DNA of 64,000 nucleotides from an uncultured Clostridia bacterium (GTDB taxonomy: Bacteria > Bacillota > Clostridia > TANB77 > CAG-508): positions 26,073 through 90,072 of the forward strand of contig CAKPJC010000005.1 of assembly GCA_934162535.1 (NCBI GenBank), read 5' to 3'. The position numbers and the translations under genes were made by a program. Position 1 is the stretch's first letter, and each line of letters starts with the position of its first letter. Shown piece after piece: positions 8,115 through 17,727 of the stretch. The notes beneath the pieces are model-generated. The model was not told the origin of the DNA, ran no database searches, and was given only the letters and a program-made list of their open reading frames with translations.

Positions 8115-9113
8115 TTAAAATAAATTCATTTCAAATTTTATTTCGAAATCAGTAAAATTCTTTAGGTCATTTTTTTCTAAAAGGTTTAAGTAATTTGATA
8201 ATTGATCTTGTGTTTTACAAGCTGCAATTATTGCTGGATTCAATCTTCTGTTAAACATTAAATCCATTCCATATTTTAAACTCTCCAATATAGTTTTACC
8301 TTCTCTATCTCTACAAAGAGAATAAGCTTCTCTAAACCTTGCAAGTACTGGATGCGACATATAATAGTTCAAAGGAAGTATAAATTCTTTAGCAACAACA
8401 CTTTCAAATGAACTATATTGGTCAGGAAATTGTTCTAAATAATCATTTATTTCCTCAACTTTATATGGTAAAAACACCTTATTATCTTTTTCGGAAATTA
8501 TCAAAGTATTATTATCTTTTTCATTATCTATGTATTTTGTTGTTTTAGGTATAGCAACTTTACTTGATGAAGAAGGCTGAATTGTATCTATGCTAATATT
8601 AAACCCATCCAAATATTTTTTAATATCAGGCTTGGTAAGAAATTCAATAACCTTTGTATTATTCATAGATAATTCTTGCTCTGTTTCTTTTAATAAAAAA
8701 GAAAATGCATCAATTTTATCTTTTATCTTTTGAATAGAAGATTTATAAAAATCTTCACTAGAAGTTGATTTTTCTATATCTAAAAGCAATGAAACAATTT
8801 CTGAATCTAAAGAATTTAACTGTGTTGCTAAATCAGATAGTAATTCGATATTACCATTAACAATCTCAAATATTTGTGTTACTTCATTGCTTAATTTATA
8901 TAACGCATAATTATCTATTTCTGGATCATTTAATTTTAACACATCAGCAATAGAACTTATAAACTGAACAATTTTATTCCTTATATTTTCTTGATATGAG
9001 ATTTTTGAATTGATTTCAGTGATTTCATCATCAAAACTATTAATAAAATTAAAATCCTTCTCAGTAAATAGACTATTCAAATAATTTTTATTTTTAACTA
9101 AATCTTTTAACAT
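8115..9113 (-). CDS. Hypothetical coiled-coil-rich protein
   Basis: The 332-residue protein matches no family I recognise. It is soluble and mostly helical. Residues 20-165 have heptad-like patterns with long Leu/Ile/Glu/Ser runs. A serine-rich linker (QPSSSSK) follows, and the C-terminal block contains NYYMSHPVLARFREAYSLCR and MFNRRLNPAIIAA. It has no signal peptide. AAGGAG 9 bases before ATG 9113 fixes the start, which removes 18 upstream in-frame codons. It is divergent from the fibre-subunit gene and shares a 205-base intergenic region with it, so co-regulation is possible. Confidence 0.75.
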   Translation of the reverse strand: MLKDLVKNKNYLNSLFTEKDFNFINSFDDEITEINSKISYQENIRNKIVQFISSIADVLKLNDPEIDNYALYKLSNEVTQIFEIVNGNIELLSDLATQLNSLDSEIVSLLLDIEKSTSSEDFYKSSIQKIKDKIDAFSFLLKETEQELSMNNTKVIEFLTKPDIKKYLDGFNISIDTIQPSSSSKVAIPKTTKYIDNEKDNNTLIISEKDNKVFLPYKVEEINDYLEQFPDQYSSFESVVAKEFILPLNYYMSHPVLARFREAYSLCRDREGKTILESLKYGMDLMFNRRLNPAIIAACKTQDQLSNYLNLLEKNDLKNFTDFEIKFEMNLF

Positions 9114-9253
9114 TTGTATTTCTCCTTTATAATTACTCCCACTATATAATAGCACAAAAAAACGCATAAATCTATTACAAAAAAATTAAAAAAATGTTAC
9201 AAATTGTCATAAGAATGTAATATAAATGTAATAAAAAAGTAATATGAGTGTTA

Positions 9254-9283
9254 TTGTAAAACAATGATGAAAAATGATAGAAT
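9254..9283 (+). promoter_or_regulatory. Promoter of the TasA-like operon
   Basis: TTGTAA at 9254-9259 and TAGAAT at 9278-9283 are 18 bases apart. They lie just downstream of a TGTAAT-repeat stretch (9214-9238) that may be an operator. Confidence 0.5.
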
Positions 9284-9318
9284 ATGATGTGTAAAAATAA
9301 ATTAGGAGGGATATTCAC

Positions 9319-9906
9319 ATGAAAAAAACTAAAAAGAATTATGTAGCTATAGCATTAGTTGTAGTATTATTAGCATTAGCTGTTGGTTATGCAGCATTTG
9401 CGCAACAATTAACAATAACAGGTACTGCAAAAGCATCTGGAAAATGGGATGTAAAATTTACTAGTGCAGAGATTACAAATTCAATAGTAGAAGACACAAC
9501 TGCAAACACTGCGACTGTTAATACTGATGGAAAATCTGTAGATGTATCTGTTAATTTAGCAACACCAGGAGATGGTTCAAATATAAAAGCAATCATTACA
9601 AATGCTGGTACAGTAAAAGCTAAAATAGCAGATAATGGATTTAAAATCGAAGGAACAAATGGATCAACATTTACAGATGAAGGAAATGGAGTTTATAAAT
9701 GTGGTGCAGTATTAGTAAAAGTTCCAACAGTTGCTGATGGAACAATACTAGATGCTAATGGAACACATACATTTGAATTTTCAGTTGAATGGGATCCAAC
9801 AGTAGGAACTTTAGATGCAGACCAAACAGCTAACTTTAAAATCACATTTGATTATGAACAAGCTGGAATAAATGGAACATTTAATGGTGTACAAAACTTC
9901 AACTAA
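9319..9906 (+). CDS. TasA/camelysin-like secreted fibre protein
   Basis: The 195-residue secreted protein starts with KKTKK, followed by a hydrophobic signal segment (about residues 9-28, ending GYAAFA). The mature region is rich in Thr, Gly, Asn and Val, opening QLTITGTAKASGKWDVKFTSA. This layout is typical of SipW-dependent proteins such as TasA and camelysin, which form matrix fibres. The next gene is a SipW-type signal peptidase, as in the Bacillus tapA-sipW-tasA operon. The mature part has one cysteine (YKCG) and beta-strand-like repeats. AGGAGGG precedes the ATG. Polymerisation is inferred, and other SipW-dependent surface proteins are possible. Confidence 0.75.
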   Translation: MKKTKKNYVAIALVVVLLALAVGYAAFAQQLTITGTAKASGKWDVKFTSAEITNSIVEDTTANTATVNTDGKSVDVSVNLATPGDGSNIKAIITNAGTVKAKIADNGFKIEGTNGSTFTDEGNGVYKCGAVLVKVPTVADGTILDANGTHTFEFSVEWDPTVGTLDADQTANFKITFDYEQAGINGTFNGVQNFN

Positions 9907-9913
9907 AATTAAT

Positions 9914-9944
9914 AAAAGGCAATAACATAACCATATTGCCTTTT
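9914..9944 (+). terminator. Terminator-like hairpin after the fibre gene
   Basis: An 11-bp stem (AAAAGGCAATA and its complement) ends in TTTT. It probably causes partial termination, so the fibre gene is transcribed more than the peptidase gene. Confidence 0.75.
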
Positions 9945-9953
9945 ACACAATTT

Positions 9954-9989
9954 TTATATTATGGGAGGTAAAAATCTCCCATAATATAA
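9954..9989 (+). repeat. 14-bp perfect inverted repeat between fibre and peptidase genes
   Basis: TTATATTATGGGAG pairs exactly with 9976-9989 around an 8-base loop. There is no U-tract, so this is not a simple terminator. RNA stabilisation or processing between the two genes is possible. Confidence 0.7.
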
Positions 9990-10024
9990 GAACTGTAATT
10001 ATAAATATGAAAAGGTAGAAAGAT

Positions 10025-11203
10025 ATGCAAAAAAATAAAAAAGCAACAGTAACAATGATTGCAATTATATTTGCATATGGATTATTATCACAATTTGTTC
10101 TATCAACAAAAATAAATACAATATATACATATATAATTAATCCCATAATATGGATAGCAATTGCAATATTTTTAAGATATGTATTAGGAAAGCAATATGA
10201 AACCAAAAAATTAAAAAAAGAAATAATTACATACTCATTTATTGCAGTACTAGCATATATAATCACGTACTTAATATCAGGTTTGTTTATAACATTTGGA
10301 AAAAATCCATATTCTAGAACACTGATAGGAGTTGTAACAAATATATGGATATTTGGCACAGTAATAATAGCAAGAGAATATATAAGGTATAGATTAATAA
10401 ATAATTCATATGAAAAAGAAAAAGTAAAAATTGCAATACTAATATCAATTGTATATATAATATTAGACATAAATTTAAAAAACATAATTGGAGCAAAAAT
10501 AAGTGCAATATTTATAATGGAAATATTAGCAAGTGTAGTATTGCCATTAGCGATGAAAAACTTATTATACTCTTATATGGCGATAAATGCTAGTTATATA
10601 CCAGCAATTATATATGAAATGGGAATAAACCTATACCTATGGTTATCTCCAATATTACCAAATTCACCATGGATTATGACAGCAATAATAGAGTGTGTGA
10701 TACCATTAATACTATTTCTATATATTCGCTATGAAAAAAACAAAAAAGATATATACAGAACAAAAGAAAATCTAATGAACTCAGACCCAAGGAATATCAT
10801 TCCACTTTCAATATGTATAATACTTGCGATATGGTTTGCAATAGGAATATTTACAATAAAACCTATAGCAATTGCAACAGGAAGTATGGAGCCAGAACTA
10901 AAAGTTGGAGATGTAGCAATAATAAAAAAATCTAATGCAAATGATATACAAGAAGGAGACATTATTGAATACAAAATGGAAGGATATACTGTAGTTCATA
11001 GAGTTAAAAATAAAACACAAAAAAAAGGTCAATTTACATTTATAACACAAGGAGACAATAATGACCAAGAAGATAGATACCCTGTGTCAGAGGACCAATT
11101 AATAGGAAAAGTAATATTCAAAATAAGATATATAGGATTTCCTGCAATATTCTTACACAATTTGAGTGCAGAACAACAAATAGAGGTTGAAACAGGTAAA
11201 TAA
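10025..11203 (+). CDS. SipW-type (ER/archaeal-type) signal peptidase I with N-terminal membrane domain
   Basis: The 392-residue protein has about 250 residues of multi-pass membrane domain before the peptidase. The S26B peptidase domain carries the catalytic serine in ATGSMEPEL (near residue 288), the histidine in TVVHRVKNK that replaces the lysine of bacterial LepB, and the aspartate motif QGDNNDQEDRYPV. Such enzymes process TasA/camelysin-like substrates, matching the gene just upstream. Bacillus SipW lacks this long membrane extension. The extension may help substrate recognition or join the enzyme to the next gene product (inference). Confidence 0.88.
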   Translation: MQKNKKATVTMIAIIFAYGLLSQFVLSTKINTIYTYIINPIIWIAIAIFLRYVLGKQYETKKLKKEIITYSFIAVLAYIITYLISGLFITFGKNPYSRTLIGVVTNIWIFGTVIIAREYIRYRLINNSYEKEKVKIAILISIVYIILDINLKNIIGAKISAIFIMEILASVVLPLAMKNLLYSYMAINASYIPAIIYEMGINLYLWLSPILPNSPWIMTAIIECVIPLILFLYIRYEKNKKDIYRTKENLMNSDPRNIIPLSICIILAIWFAIGIFTIKPIAIATGSMEPELKVGDVAIIKKSNANDIQEGDIIEYKMEGYTVVHRVKNKTQKKGQFTFITQGDNNDQEDRYPVSEDQLIGKVIFKIRYIGFPAIFLHNLSAEQQIEVETGK

Positions 11204-11232
11204 TAAACAAAAGCGAAAAAAGGAGGAGAAAA

Positions 11233-12297
11233 ATGAGAGCAAAAAAGAAAAAAAGCAAAATAAAAATGCGTAAATCAACAAGAATTGCATATATAATAAT
11301 AGCTTGTATTTTATTTGCAATATCTTCATTTACTCTATTTGGATCTTTCCTTGGAGGCAAAACTGACAAAACAAAAGAAGAAATATATTCATATACAAAC
11401 AAATTTAATTATGGCTATCAAGTAAATTTAGTACCCAATAAATATATAGAAAATAAAACATTAGGAATGAATGAAAAAGCATATATTACAGACTTGATAG
11501 ATAATATAGGATTAGATTTAGGGTATAATTATCAATCAGATACCAAATCAACAATTAAATATAAATATAGTATAAAAGGTGTATTATCAGGTGTATATAC
11601 TAAAGATGGTAATGAACAAAAAGTATGGAATAAAGAATATACAATAAAGGAACTTACAGAAGATACTATAATTGACAAAGGATTTTCAATAAAAGAAAAT
11701 GTCAAACTTGACTTAAAAGATCAAAATAAATTAGTAAAAGACTTTGAACAAGATATTGGAATAAGTCTTGATGCTAAATACAATGTATATTTTGAGGTAC
11801 AGACTAATACTGAAATTGACGGAGAACAAGTAGAAAATAAATATATTTCTTCTGTATCAGTTGAATTAGGTAAGAAAACAACAACAATTGAAGGAGAAAA
11901 CAATAAAGAAGATAAACAATATGTTTCAAAAGAAATTATACATCAAGCAGGTATAAGCTCAGTAACAAAGATATTTAATATAATACTATTTATAATATCA
12001 GTAATAATGTTAAATTACTTGACAACAAAAACAGTGGGAATGAATAAAACAAGAAATGAATTTAGACAAGAATTAAATAGAATATTACGTTTATGCCAAG
12101 ACAAACTTGTACAAGTAAGTAGTAAACTGGAAGTTGACGCAGTTAATGTAATAGATGTAAAAGATTTTGGAGAAATTGTAAAGGTTTCAGAAGAATTATT
12201 TAAACCAATATTATATTGGGTATCACCTAGAAATGATGAAGCATGGTTTACTGTTATGAGCCATGGAGTATCATATAGATATATATTGAAAAAATAA
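11233..12297 (+). CDS. DUF5305-like membrane protein, third gene of the TasA/SipW set
   Basis: The 354-residue protein has one transmembrane segment near residues 17-38, an extracytoplasmic beta-rich domain of about 200 residues (YGYQVNLVPNKYIENKTLG and following), a second membrane segment near residues 245-265, and a cytoplasmic tail of about 90 residues. This two-helix layout and the N-terminal pattern match DUF5305, which is often beside S26B signal peptidases. The start sits 29 bases after the peptidase stop behind AGGAGGAG, so they are co-transcribed. A role in anchoring or assembling the fibre is inferred from context only. Confidence 0.62.
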   Translation: MRAKKKKSKIKMRKSTRIAYIIIACILFAISSFTLFGSFLGGKTDKTKEEIYSYTNKFNYGYQVNLVPNKYIENKTLGMNEKAYITDLIDNIGLDLGYNYQSDTKSTIKYKYSIKGVLSGVYTKDGNEQKVWNKEYTIKELTEDTIIDKGFSIKENVKLDLKDQNKLVKDFEQDIGISLDAKYNVYFEVQTNTEIDGEQVENKYISSVSVELGKKTTTIEGENNKEDKQYVSKEIIHQAGISSVTKIFNIILFIISVIMLNYLTTKTVGMNKTRNEFRQELNRILRLCQDKLVQVSSKLEVDAVNVIDVKDFGEIVKVSEELFKPILYWVSPRNDEAWFTVMSHGVSYRYILKK

Positions 12298-12302
12298 AAT
12301 TG

Positions 12303-12338
12303 AAAAGCTTTGATTAGTTGAATAATCAAAGCTTTTTT
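12303..12338 (+). terminator. Intrinsic terminator of the TasA/SipW operon
   Basis: A 14-bp perfect stem (AAAAGCTTTGATTA) with a 6-base loop is followed by a T run. Confidence 0.9.
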
Positions 12339-12399
12339 CTTGAAAAAGATTACAAAATATGATAATATAAAACAATAAAAAAGCAAGAAGGTGAGAAAA

Positions 12400-15300
12400 T
12401 TGGCAGAAGCAGAAAAAAGCAAAACAAAAAAAATAGAAGAGATATTTAGTGACTACAAAACAACAAGCAATATTGAAGAAGCACAGATAGTCAAAATAAA
12501 CCTAAACAAAAAACTAAACATACTAGAAATAGGGTTATATTCAGATGAATACATAGAAGTAAAAGAGATATGGTATTTTGAAAAATTCCTTAGAGAAAGG
12601 TTCAAATTTGAACAAACCCATATAGTAGTAAAATACAAAGAAGGAACATACATAAAAAGAATAGATGACGAATGGAAAAATATAATATGCTATATGGCAC
12701 ACAAATATCCATTAATGAAACCTTTACTATTATTAAAAAGCACGATAGAATTAAAAGAAAACAATATAAATATATACATGAAAATAAAAGGAGCAGACTT
12801 CTTAAAAGCCAGAAAACTAGACAAAGAATTAGAAAATGTAATATACCATTTATTTGGAAAAAAATATAATGTTGAAATCGAAGAAAAACTTGCAGAAGAA
12901 GTAATAAAAGAATACAAAGAAAAAACGAAAGAAATAGAAAAGCAAGCAATAGATGAGGCAATGCACAATATTGAAATGCAAACACATAAAAAGGAAGAAA
13001 ACATTTCTAATGTCAACAATTACTCAGAAGCAGATATTCCTCCAATTCCTGAAGGAATATATAATGATGCAGACTATGCAATGCCAGTAGATGATGGATT
13101 AGGCTATGCACCACCAATTGAAGAATTACCACAAGCAGAAAACATTATATTTGGAAAACCTTCAAGAGGAAAAGAGAAAAAATTAAAAATAAAAGAGATA
13201 GATGCTAACTCTGGAAAAATTACATTAGAAGGAAGAATAGTAAATGCAGAATGTAGAGAAACAAAAACAGGAAAAGGAATGTTGATTTTTGAATTATATG
13301 ATGGAACAGGAATAATTACATGTAAATCATTTGCAGAAGACGCAGGAAAAGGGAATGAAATCCTTGAAAAAATAAAAACAGCAAAAGCAGTAAAAGCAAT
13401 AGGAAAAGCAGGACTTGATGCATATGCTGGAGATATAACAGTAATGGCAAATATAATATCAGAAATAAGTGATGAAGGATTACCACAAATGCCAGAAGAA
13501 GATGAAAGCACACCATTAATTTTGGGCTCATCACTTACAATAAATGAACCATTAACAAAAATTATAGACTTAGGGTTAGAATCTGGAAATGTTTGTATAG
13601 ATGGAGAAATACAAGCAATGGAAGAAAAACCAATTAAATCGGGAAAAATCATATTAAGTATAGATATATATGATGGAACAAGTACAATGACATGCAAGGC
13701 ATTTTTACCAGAAAAAAATGCAAAAAAAATAGTAAAAAGATTAAAAAATGCACCAGCAGTAAAAATTGCAGGGAAAGCTCAAATGGATTCATTCTCAAAT
13801 GAATTAACAATAATGGCAAATACTATAATTACTTCAGAAAAATTAAAAAGAGAAGTTAGAGAAGACAAAGCTGAAGTAAAAAGAGTAGAATTACATATGC
13901 ACACAAAAATGAGTCAAATGGATGCAATGACATCTGCGACAGATTTGATAAAAAGAGCAATGAAATGGGGAATGAAATCAATTGCAATAACAGACCATGG
14001 AGTAGTACAAGCATTTCCAGAAGCACATAAATTACTTGGAAGAGATAATCCAGATATGAAAGTAATATATGGTGTTGAAGCATATCTTGTACCAGAAAAA
14101 GAAAATTCAGTAACAAATGTAAAAGGGCAAGACTTAGATACAACATATTGTGTACTTGACCTTGAAACAACAGGATTTTCAGCTGTTACGGAAAAAATAA
14201 CAGAAGTTGGTATAATGAAAGTAAAAAATGGGGAAGTAATAGATGAATTTTCGTGTTTTGTAAATCCAGAGAAGCCAATACCACAAAGAGTTGTAGAAGT
14301 AACTAATATTACTGATGATATGGTAAAAGATGCAGAAACAATTGATAAAGTATTTCCTAAAATATTAGAATTCCTTGGAGATTCTGTTGTTGTTGCACAT
14401 AATGCTAAATTTGACGTTGGATTCCTAAAACAAAATGCAAAAGTACTTGGATATGATTTTGATTATACAGTATTAGATACATTAGCACTTGCAAAAGACG
14501 TATTTCCAGAAATGAAAAAATATAAATTAGGTAAAATTGCGGATGCACTTGGAATCGTTGTAGAAGTAGCACATAGAGCGTTAGATGATGTAGATACAAC
14601 AGTAAAAGTATTTAATGTTATGCTGGAAAAACTTAGAAAAAGAGGAGTAACAAAATTAGAGGAGATAGACACAATAGGCAGAGATGAGGCAAGCAGAAAA
14701 GAAGAATTCAAAAAATCAAGAACATATCATGCAATAATTTTAGCTAAAAATTACATTGGACTAAGAAACTTATATAAGTTGGTATCTTTATCACACTTAC
14801 ACTATTTTTATAAGAAACCAAGGATACTAAAAAGTCTATATAAAAAATATTCAGAAGGACTTATATTAGGAAGTGCCTGTGAAGCTGGAGAACTATATCA
14901 AGCAATAGAAAAAGGTGCATCAGATGAAGAAATAGAAAACATTGCAAGAGACTATGATTATTTAGAAATTCAACCAATAGGAAATAATGAATTTTTAGTA
15001 AGAGAAGAAATAGTGCCAGACAGAGAATATTTAAGAGATATAAATAGAAAAATAGTTGAACTAGGAGAAAAACTAAACAAACTAGTAGTTGCGACTTGTG
15101 ATGTGCATTTCTTAGATCCACAAGATGAAATATATAGAAGAATTCTAGAAGCAGGGCAGGGATATAAAGACGCAGACAATCAAGCACCATTATATTTAAG
15201 AACAACAGAAGAGATGTTAGAAGAATTTAGTTACCTTGGAGAAGAAAAAGCATATGAAGTTGTAGTTACAAATACAAACAAAATATCAGACATGTGTGAC

Positions 15301-17217
15301 AGAATAAGTCCAATATCTCCAGAAAAATGTCCACCACATATACCGGGATGCGAAGAGACAATAAAAGAAATTGCATATTCAAAAGCATATGAATTATATG
15401 GAAATCCACTGCCCGAAATAGTACAAACAAGGCTAGACAAGGAACTTGATTCTATTATAAAAAACGGATTTTCAGTTATGTATATAATAGCACAAAAATT
15501 AGTATGGAAATCTAATGAAGACGGATATATTGTAGGTTCGAGAGGCTCAGTAGGTTCATCATTTGTTGCAAATATGACAGGAATAACAGAAGTAAACTCA
15601 CTGCCAGCACATTATAGATGTCCCAACTGCAAATATTCTGACTTCACGGATTATGGCTATCAAAATGGATTTGACTTACCAGATAAGCAATGTCCTAAAT
15701 GTGGACATGCTTTAGCAAAAGATGGAATGGACATACCATTTGAAACATTCTTAGGTTTTAATGGGGACAAAGAACCAGATATAGACTTAAACTTTTCAGG
15801 AGAATATCAAGCAAAAGCACATAAATATACTGAGGTTATATTTGGAAAAGGAACAACATTTAAAGCTGGAACAATAGGTACAGTTGCTGATAAAACGGCA
15901 TTTGGATATGTAAAGAACTATTTTGAAGAAAGACATATACCGATAAACAAAGCAGAGATAGTGAGATTATCTCAAGGTTGTACTGGAATAAAAAGAACAA
16001 CAGGACAACATCCAGGTGGAATTATAGTAGTGCCAAAAGGTAGAGAAATATATGAATTTTGTCCTGTACAACATCCGGCAGATGATCCTAATTCAGATAT
16101 TATAACAACACATTTTGATTATCACTCAATTGATGCAAACTTATTAAAACTTGACATACTTGGGCATGATGATCCAACTGTAATACGTATGTTGCAAGAT
16201 ATAACAGGTATTGACCCAACAAAAGTACCATTAGATGATAAAGATACAATGTCAATATTTAGTTCAACAAAAACACTTGGAGTTACACCAGAGCAAATTC
16301 ATTCAGAAGTAGGGAGTTTTGGTGTGCCAGAATTTGGAACAAAGTTTGTTAGAGGAATGTTAGTAGATACAAAGCCAAAAACATTTGATGAGTTGATCCG
16401 TATATCTGGATTATCACATGGTACAGATGTATGGCTTGGAAATGCACAAAGTTTAATAGAAGCGGGAACAGTAACACTTAATGAAGCAATATGTTGTAGA
16501 GATGATATAATGATATATCTTATAAAAAAAGGTGTTCCTCCAAACCCAGCATTTAAAATAATGGAAACAGTTCGTAAGGGAAAAGCATTAAAAGATCCAG
16601 CTAAGTGGGAAGAATACAAATCAATGATGAAAGAACATGATGTACCAGAATGGTATATAAAATCATGTGAAAAAATAAAATACATGTTCCCGAAAGCACA
16701 TGCTGCAGCATATGTAACAAATGCATTTAGAATAGCATGGTTTAAAGTACATGAACCATTAGCATATTATGCCGCATTTTTCTCAATTAGAGCTTCAGAA
16801 GATTTTGATAGTGATGTAATGATATTTGGAAAAGAAAAAGTAAAAAATAAAATGAAAGAAATTGATTTACTTGGTAATAATGCAACACAAAAAGATAAAA
16901 CAATGTACCCAGTTTTAGAATTAGTATTAGAAATGTATGAAAGAGGTTTAACATTTTTACCAATGGATTTATACAAATCAGACGCAAAAAAATTTAAAAT
17001 AGAAAATGGTGCATTAAGACCACCGTTAAACAGTATACCTGGACTTGGAACAGTTGCAGCAGAGGGAATTCAAAGAGCGAGAGAAGAAGACAAATTCATG
17101 TCAATTGACGATTTAAAAATAAGAGCGAAAATAGGAGATTCTGTAACAGAATTACTAAAAAAATATAAATGCTTAGAAGGAATGAGTCAAAGTAATCAAT
17201 TAAGCCTATTCGGATAA
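12400..17217 (+). CDS. polC: DNA polymerase III PolC-type alpha subunit with two OB domains
   Basis: This is the replicative polymerase of low-GC Gram-positives, about 1,605 residues, some 170 longer than the Bacillus enzyme. In order: an N-terminal helical region; two OB-fold blocks (about residues 260-355 and 385-480) sharing the pattern LYDGTGIITCK / IYDGTSTMTCK and a following GKA..D; the PHP domain opening VELHMHTKMSQ; the inserted DnaQ-like proofreading exonuclease with DLETTGFS; a zinc motif CPNC...CPKC; the palm with PDIDLNFSGEYQ; and a C-terminal helix-hairpin-helix region. Bacillus PolC has one OB fold here. AAGGTGAG favours TTG 12400 as start over an in-frame GTG at 12391 that lies within this site. 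Confidence 0.95.
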   Translation: MAEAEKSKTKKIEEIFSDYKTTSNIEEAQIVKINLNKKLNILEIGLYSDEYIEVKEIWYFEKFLRERFKFEQTHIVVKYKEGTYIKRIDDEWKNIICYMAHKYPLMKPLLLLKSTIELKENNINIYMKIKGADFLKARKLDKELENVIYHLFGKKYNVEIEEKLAEEVIKEYKEKTKEIEKQAIDEAMHNIEMQTHKKEENISNVNNYSEADIPPIPEGIYNDADYAMPVDDGLGYAPPIEELPQAENIIFGKPSRGKEKKLKIKEIDANSGKITLEGRIVNAECRETKTGKGMLIFELYDGTGIITCKSFAEDAGKGNEILEKIKTAKAVKAIGKAGLDAYAGDITVMANIISEISDEGLPQMPEEDESTPLILGSSLTINEPLTKIIDLGLESGNVCIDGEIQAMEEKPIKSGKIILSIDIYDGTSTMTCKAFLPEKNAKKIVKRLKNAPAVKIAGKAQMDSFSNELTIMANTIITSEKLKREVREDKAEVKRVELHMHTKMSQMDAMTSATDLIKRAMKWGMKSIAITDHGVVQAFPEAHKLLGRDNPDMKVIYGVEAYLVPEKENSVTNVKGQDLDTTYCVLDLETTGFSAVTEKITEVGIMKVKNGEVIDEFSCFVNPEKPIPQRVVEVTNITDDMVKDAETIDKVFPKILEFLGDSVVVAHNAKFDVGFLKQNAKVLGYDFDYTVLDTLALAKDVFPEMKKYKLGKIADALGIVVEVAHRALDDVDTTVKVFNVMLEKLRKRGVTKLEEIDTIGRDEASRKEEFKKSRTYHAIILAKNYIGLRNLYKLVSLSHLHYFYKKPRILKSLYKKYSEGLILGSACEAGELYQAIEKGASDEEIENIARDYDYLEIQPIGNNEFLVREEIVPDREYLRDINRKIVELGEKLNKLVVATCDVHFLDPQDEIYRRILEAGQGYKDADNQAPLYLRTTEEMLEEFSYLGEEKAYEVVVTNTNKISDMCDRISPISPEKCPPHIPGCEETIKEIAYSKAYELYGNPLPEIVQTRLDKELDSIIKNGFSVMYIIAQKLVWKSNEDGYIVGSRGSVGSSFVANMTGITEVNSLPAHYRCPNCKYSDFTDYGYQNGFDLPDKQCPKCGHALAKDGMDIPFETFLGFNGDKEPDIDLNFSGEYQAKAHKYTEVIFGKGTTFKAGTIGTVADKTAFGYVKNYFEERHIPINKAEIVRLSQGCTGIKRTTGQHPGGIIVVPKGREIYEFCPVQHPADDPNSDIITTHFDYHSIDANLLKLDILGHDDPTVIRMLQDITGIDPTKVPLDDKDTMSIFSSTKTLGVTPEQIHSEVGSFGVPEFGTKFVRGMLVDTKPKTFDELIRISGLSHGTDVWLGNAQSLIEAGTVTLNEAICCRDDIMIYLIKKGVPPNPAFKIMETVRKGKALKDPAKWEEYKSMMKEHDVPEWYIKSCEKIKYMFPKAHAAAYVTNAFRIAWFKVHEPLAYYAAFFSIRASEDFDSDVMIFGKEKVKNKMKEIDLLGNNATQKDKTMYPVLELVLEMYERGLTFLPMDLYKSDAKKFKIENGALRPPLNSIPGLGTVAAEGIQRAREEDKFMSIDDLKIRAKIGDSVTELLKKYKCLEGMSQSNQLSLFG

Positions 17218-17303
17218 AATTGCAAGAAACGAGTGAATGCTAATAGAAGGTTTATGAGTAAAACCTATATAAAAACTCAAATTCATTAATAAGGATATAG
17301 AAA

Positions 17304-17606
17304 ATGTTTGAAAACGCAATAAATATAGGTTATATTTTTTCTGTAAAAAATATAATTATATATCTGATAATAATAAATCTAATCGGATTTTATATGATGT
17401 GGTCTGATAAGAGAAGAGCAAAATGGGGAAAATGGAGAATTCCAGAGAACACATTATTTATGGTTACAGCATTAGGTGGAGGAATTGGAACCATTGCCGG
17501 AATGTATACATTTAGGCACAAGACTAAGAAATTGAAGTTTACAATAGGATTACCAGCAATATTAATATTAGAAATTATATTATGTATATATTTGAATTGG
17601 ATTTAA
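17304..17606 (+). CDS. DUF1294 family small membrane protein
   Basis: The 100-residue protein has about three membrane segments. It shows the DUF1294 core: MMWSDKRRAKWGKWRIPE, then LGGGIGTIAGMYTFRHKT, then a C-terminal helix. The biochemical role is unknown. AAGGATAT precedes the ATG. It follows polC by 86 bases without a clear terminator and may be read through from it. Confidence 0.85.
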   Translation: MFENAINIGYIFSVKNIIIYLIIINLIGFYMMWSDKRRAKWGKWRIPENTLFMVTALGGGIGTIAGMYTFRHKTKKLKFTIGLPAILILEIILCIYLNWI

Positions 17607-17610
17607 TAAC

Positions 17611-17649
17611 AACCCCTATTATTAGACGAAAATGTTTAATATAGGGGTT
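17611..17649 (+). terminator. Probable terminator after the DUF1294 gene
   Basis: A 9-bp stem (AACCCCTAT/ATAGGGGTT) with a long loop and a short T run. Confidence 0.5.
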
Positions 17650-17727
17650 TAACTTAGATCAGAACAAGTTACATAATAATACATAAAATATACTAATAAA
17701 TGTAAAGAGTTGTTATCAACAATTAAT

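Noticed and set aside
13104..13697. Long antisense open frames within polC, and similar frames within other genes
   Set aside because: These are by-products of AT-rich coding DNA. They lack ribosome sites and show runs of Phe, Leu, Ser and Ile without domain patterns.
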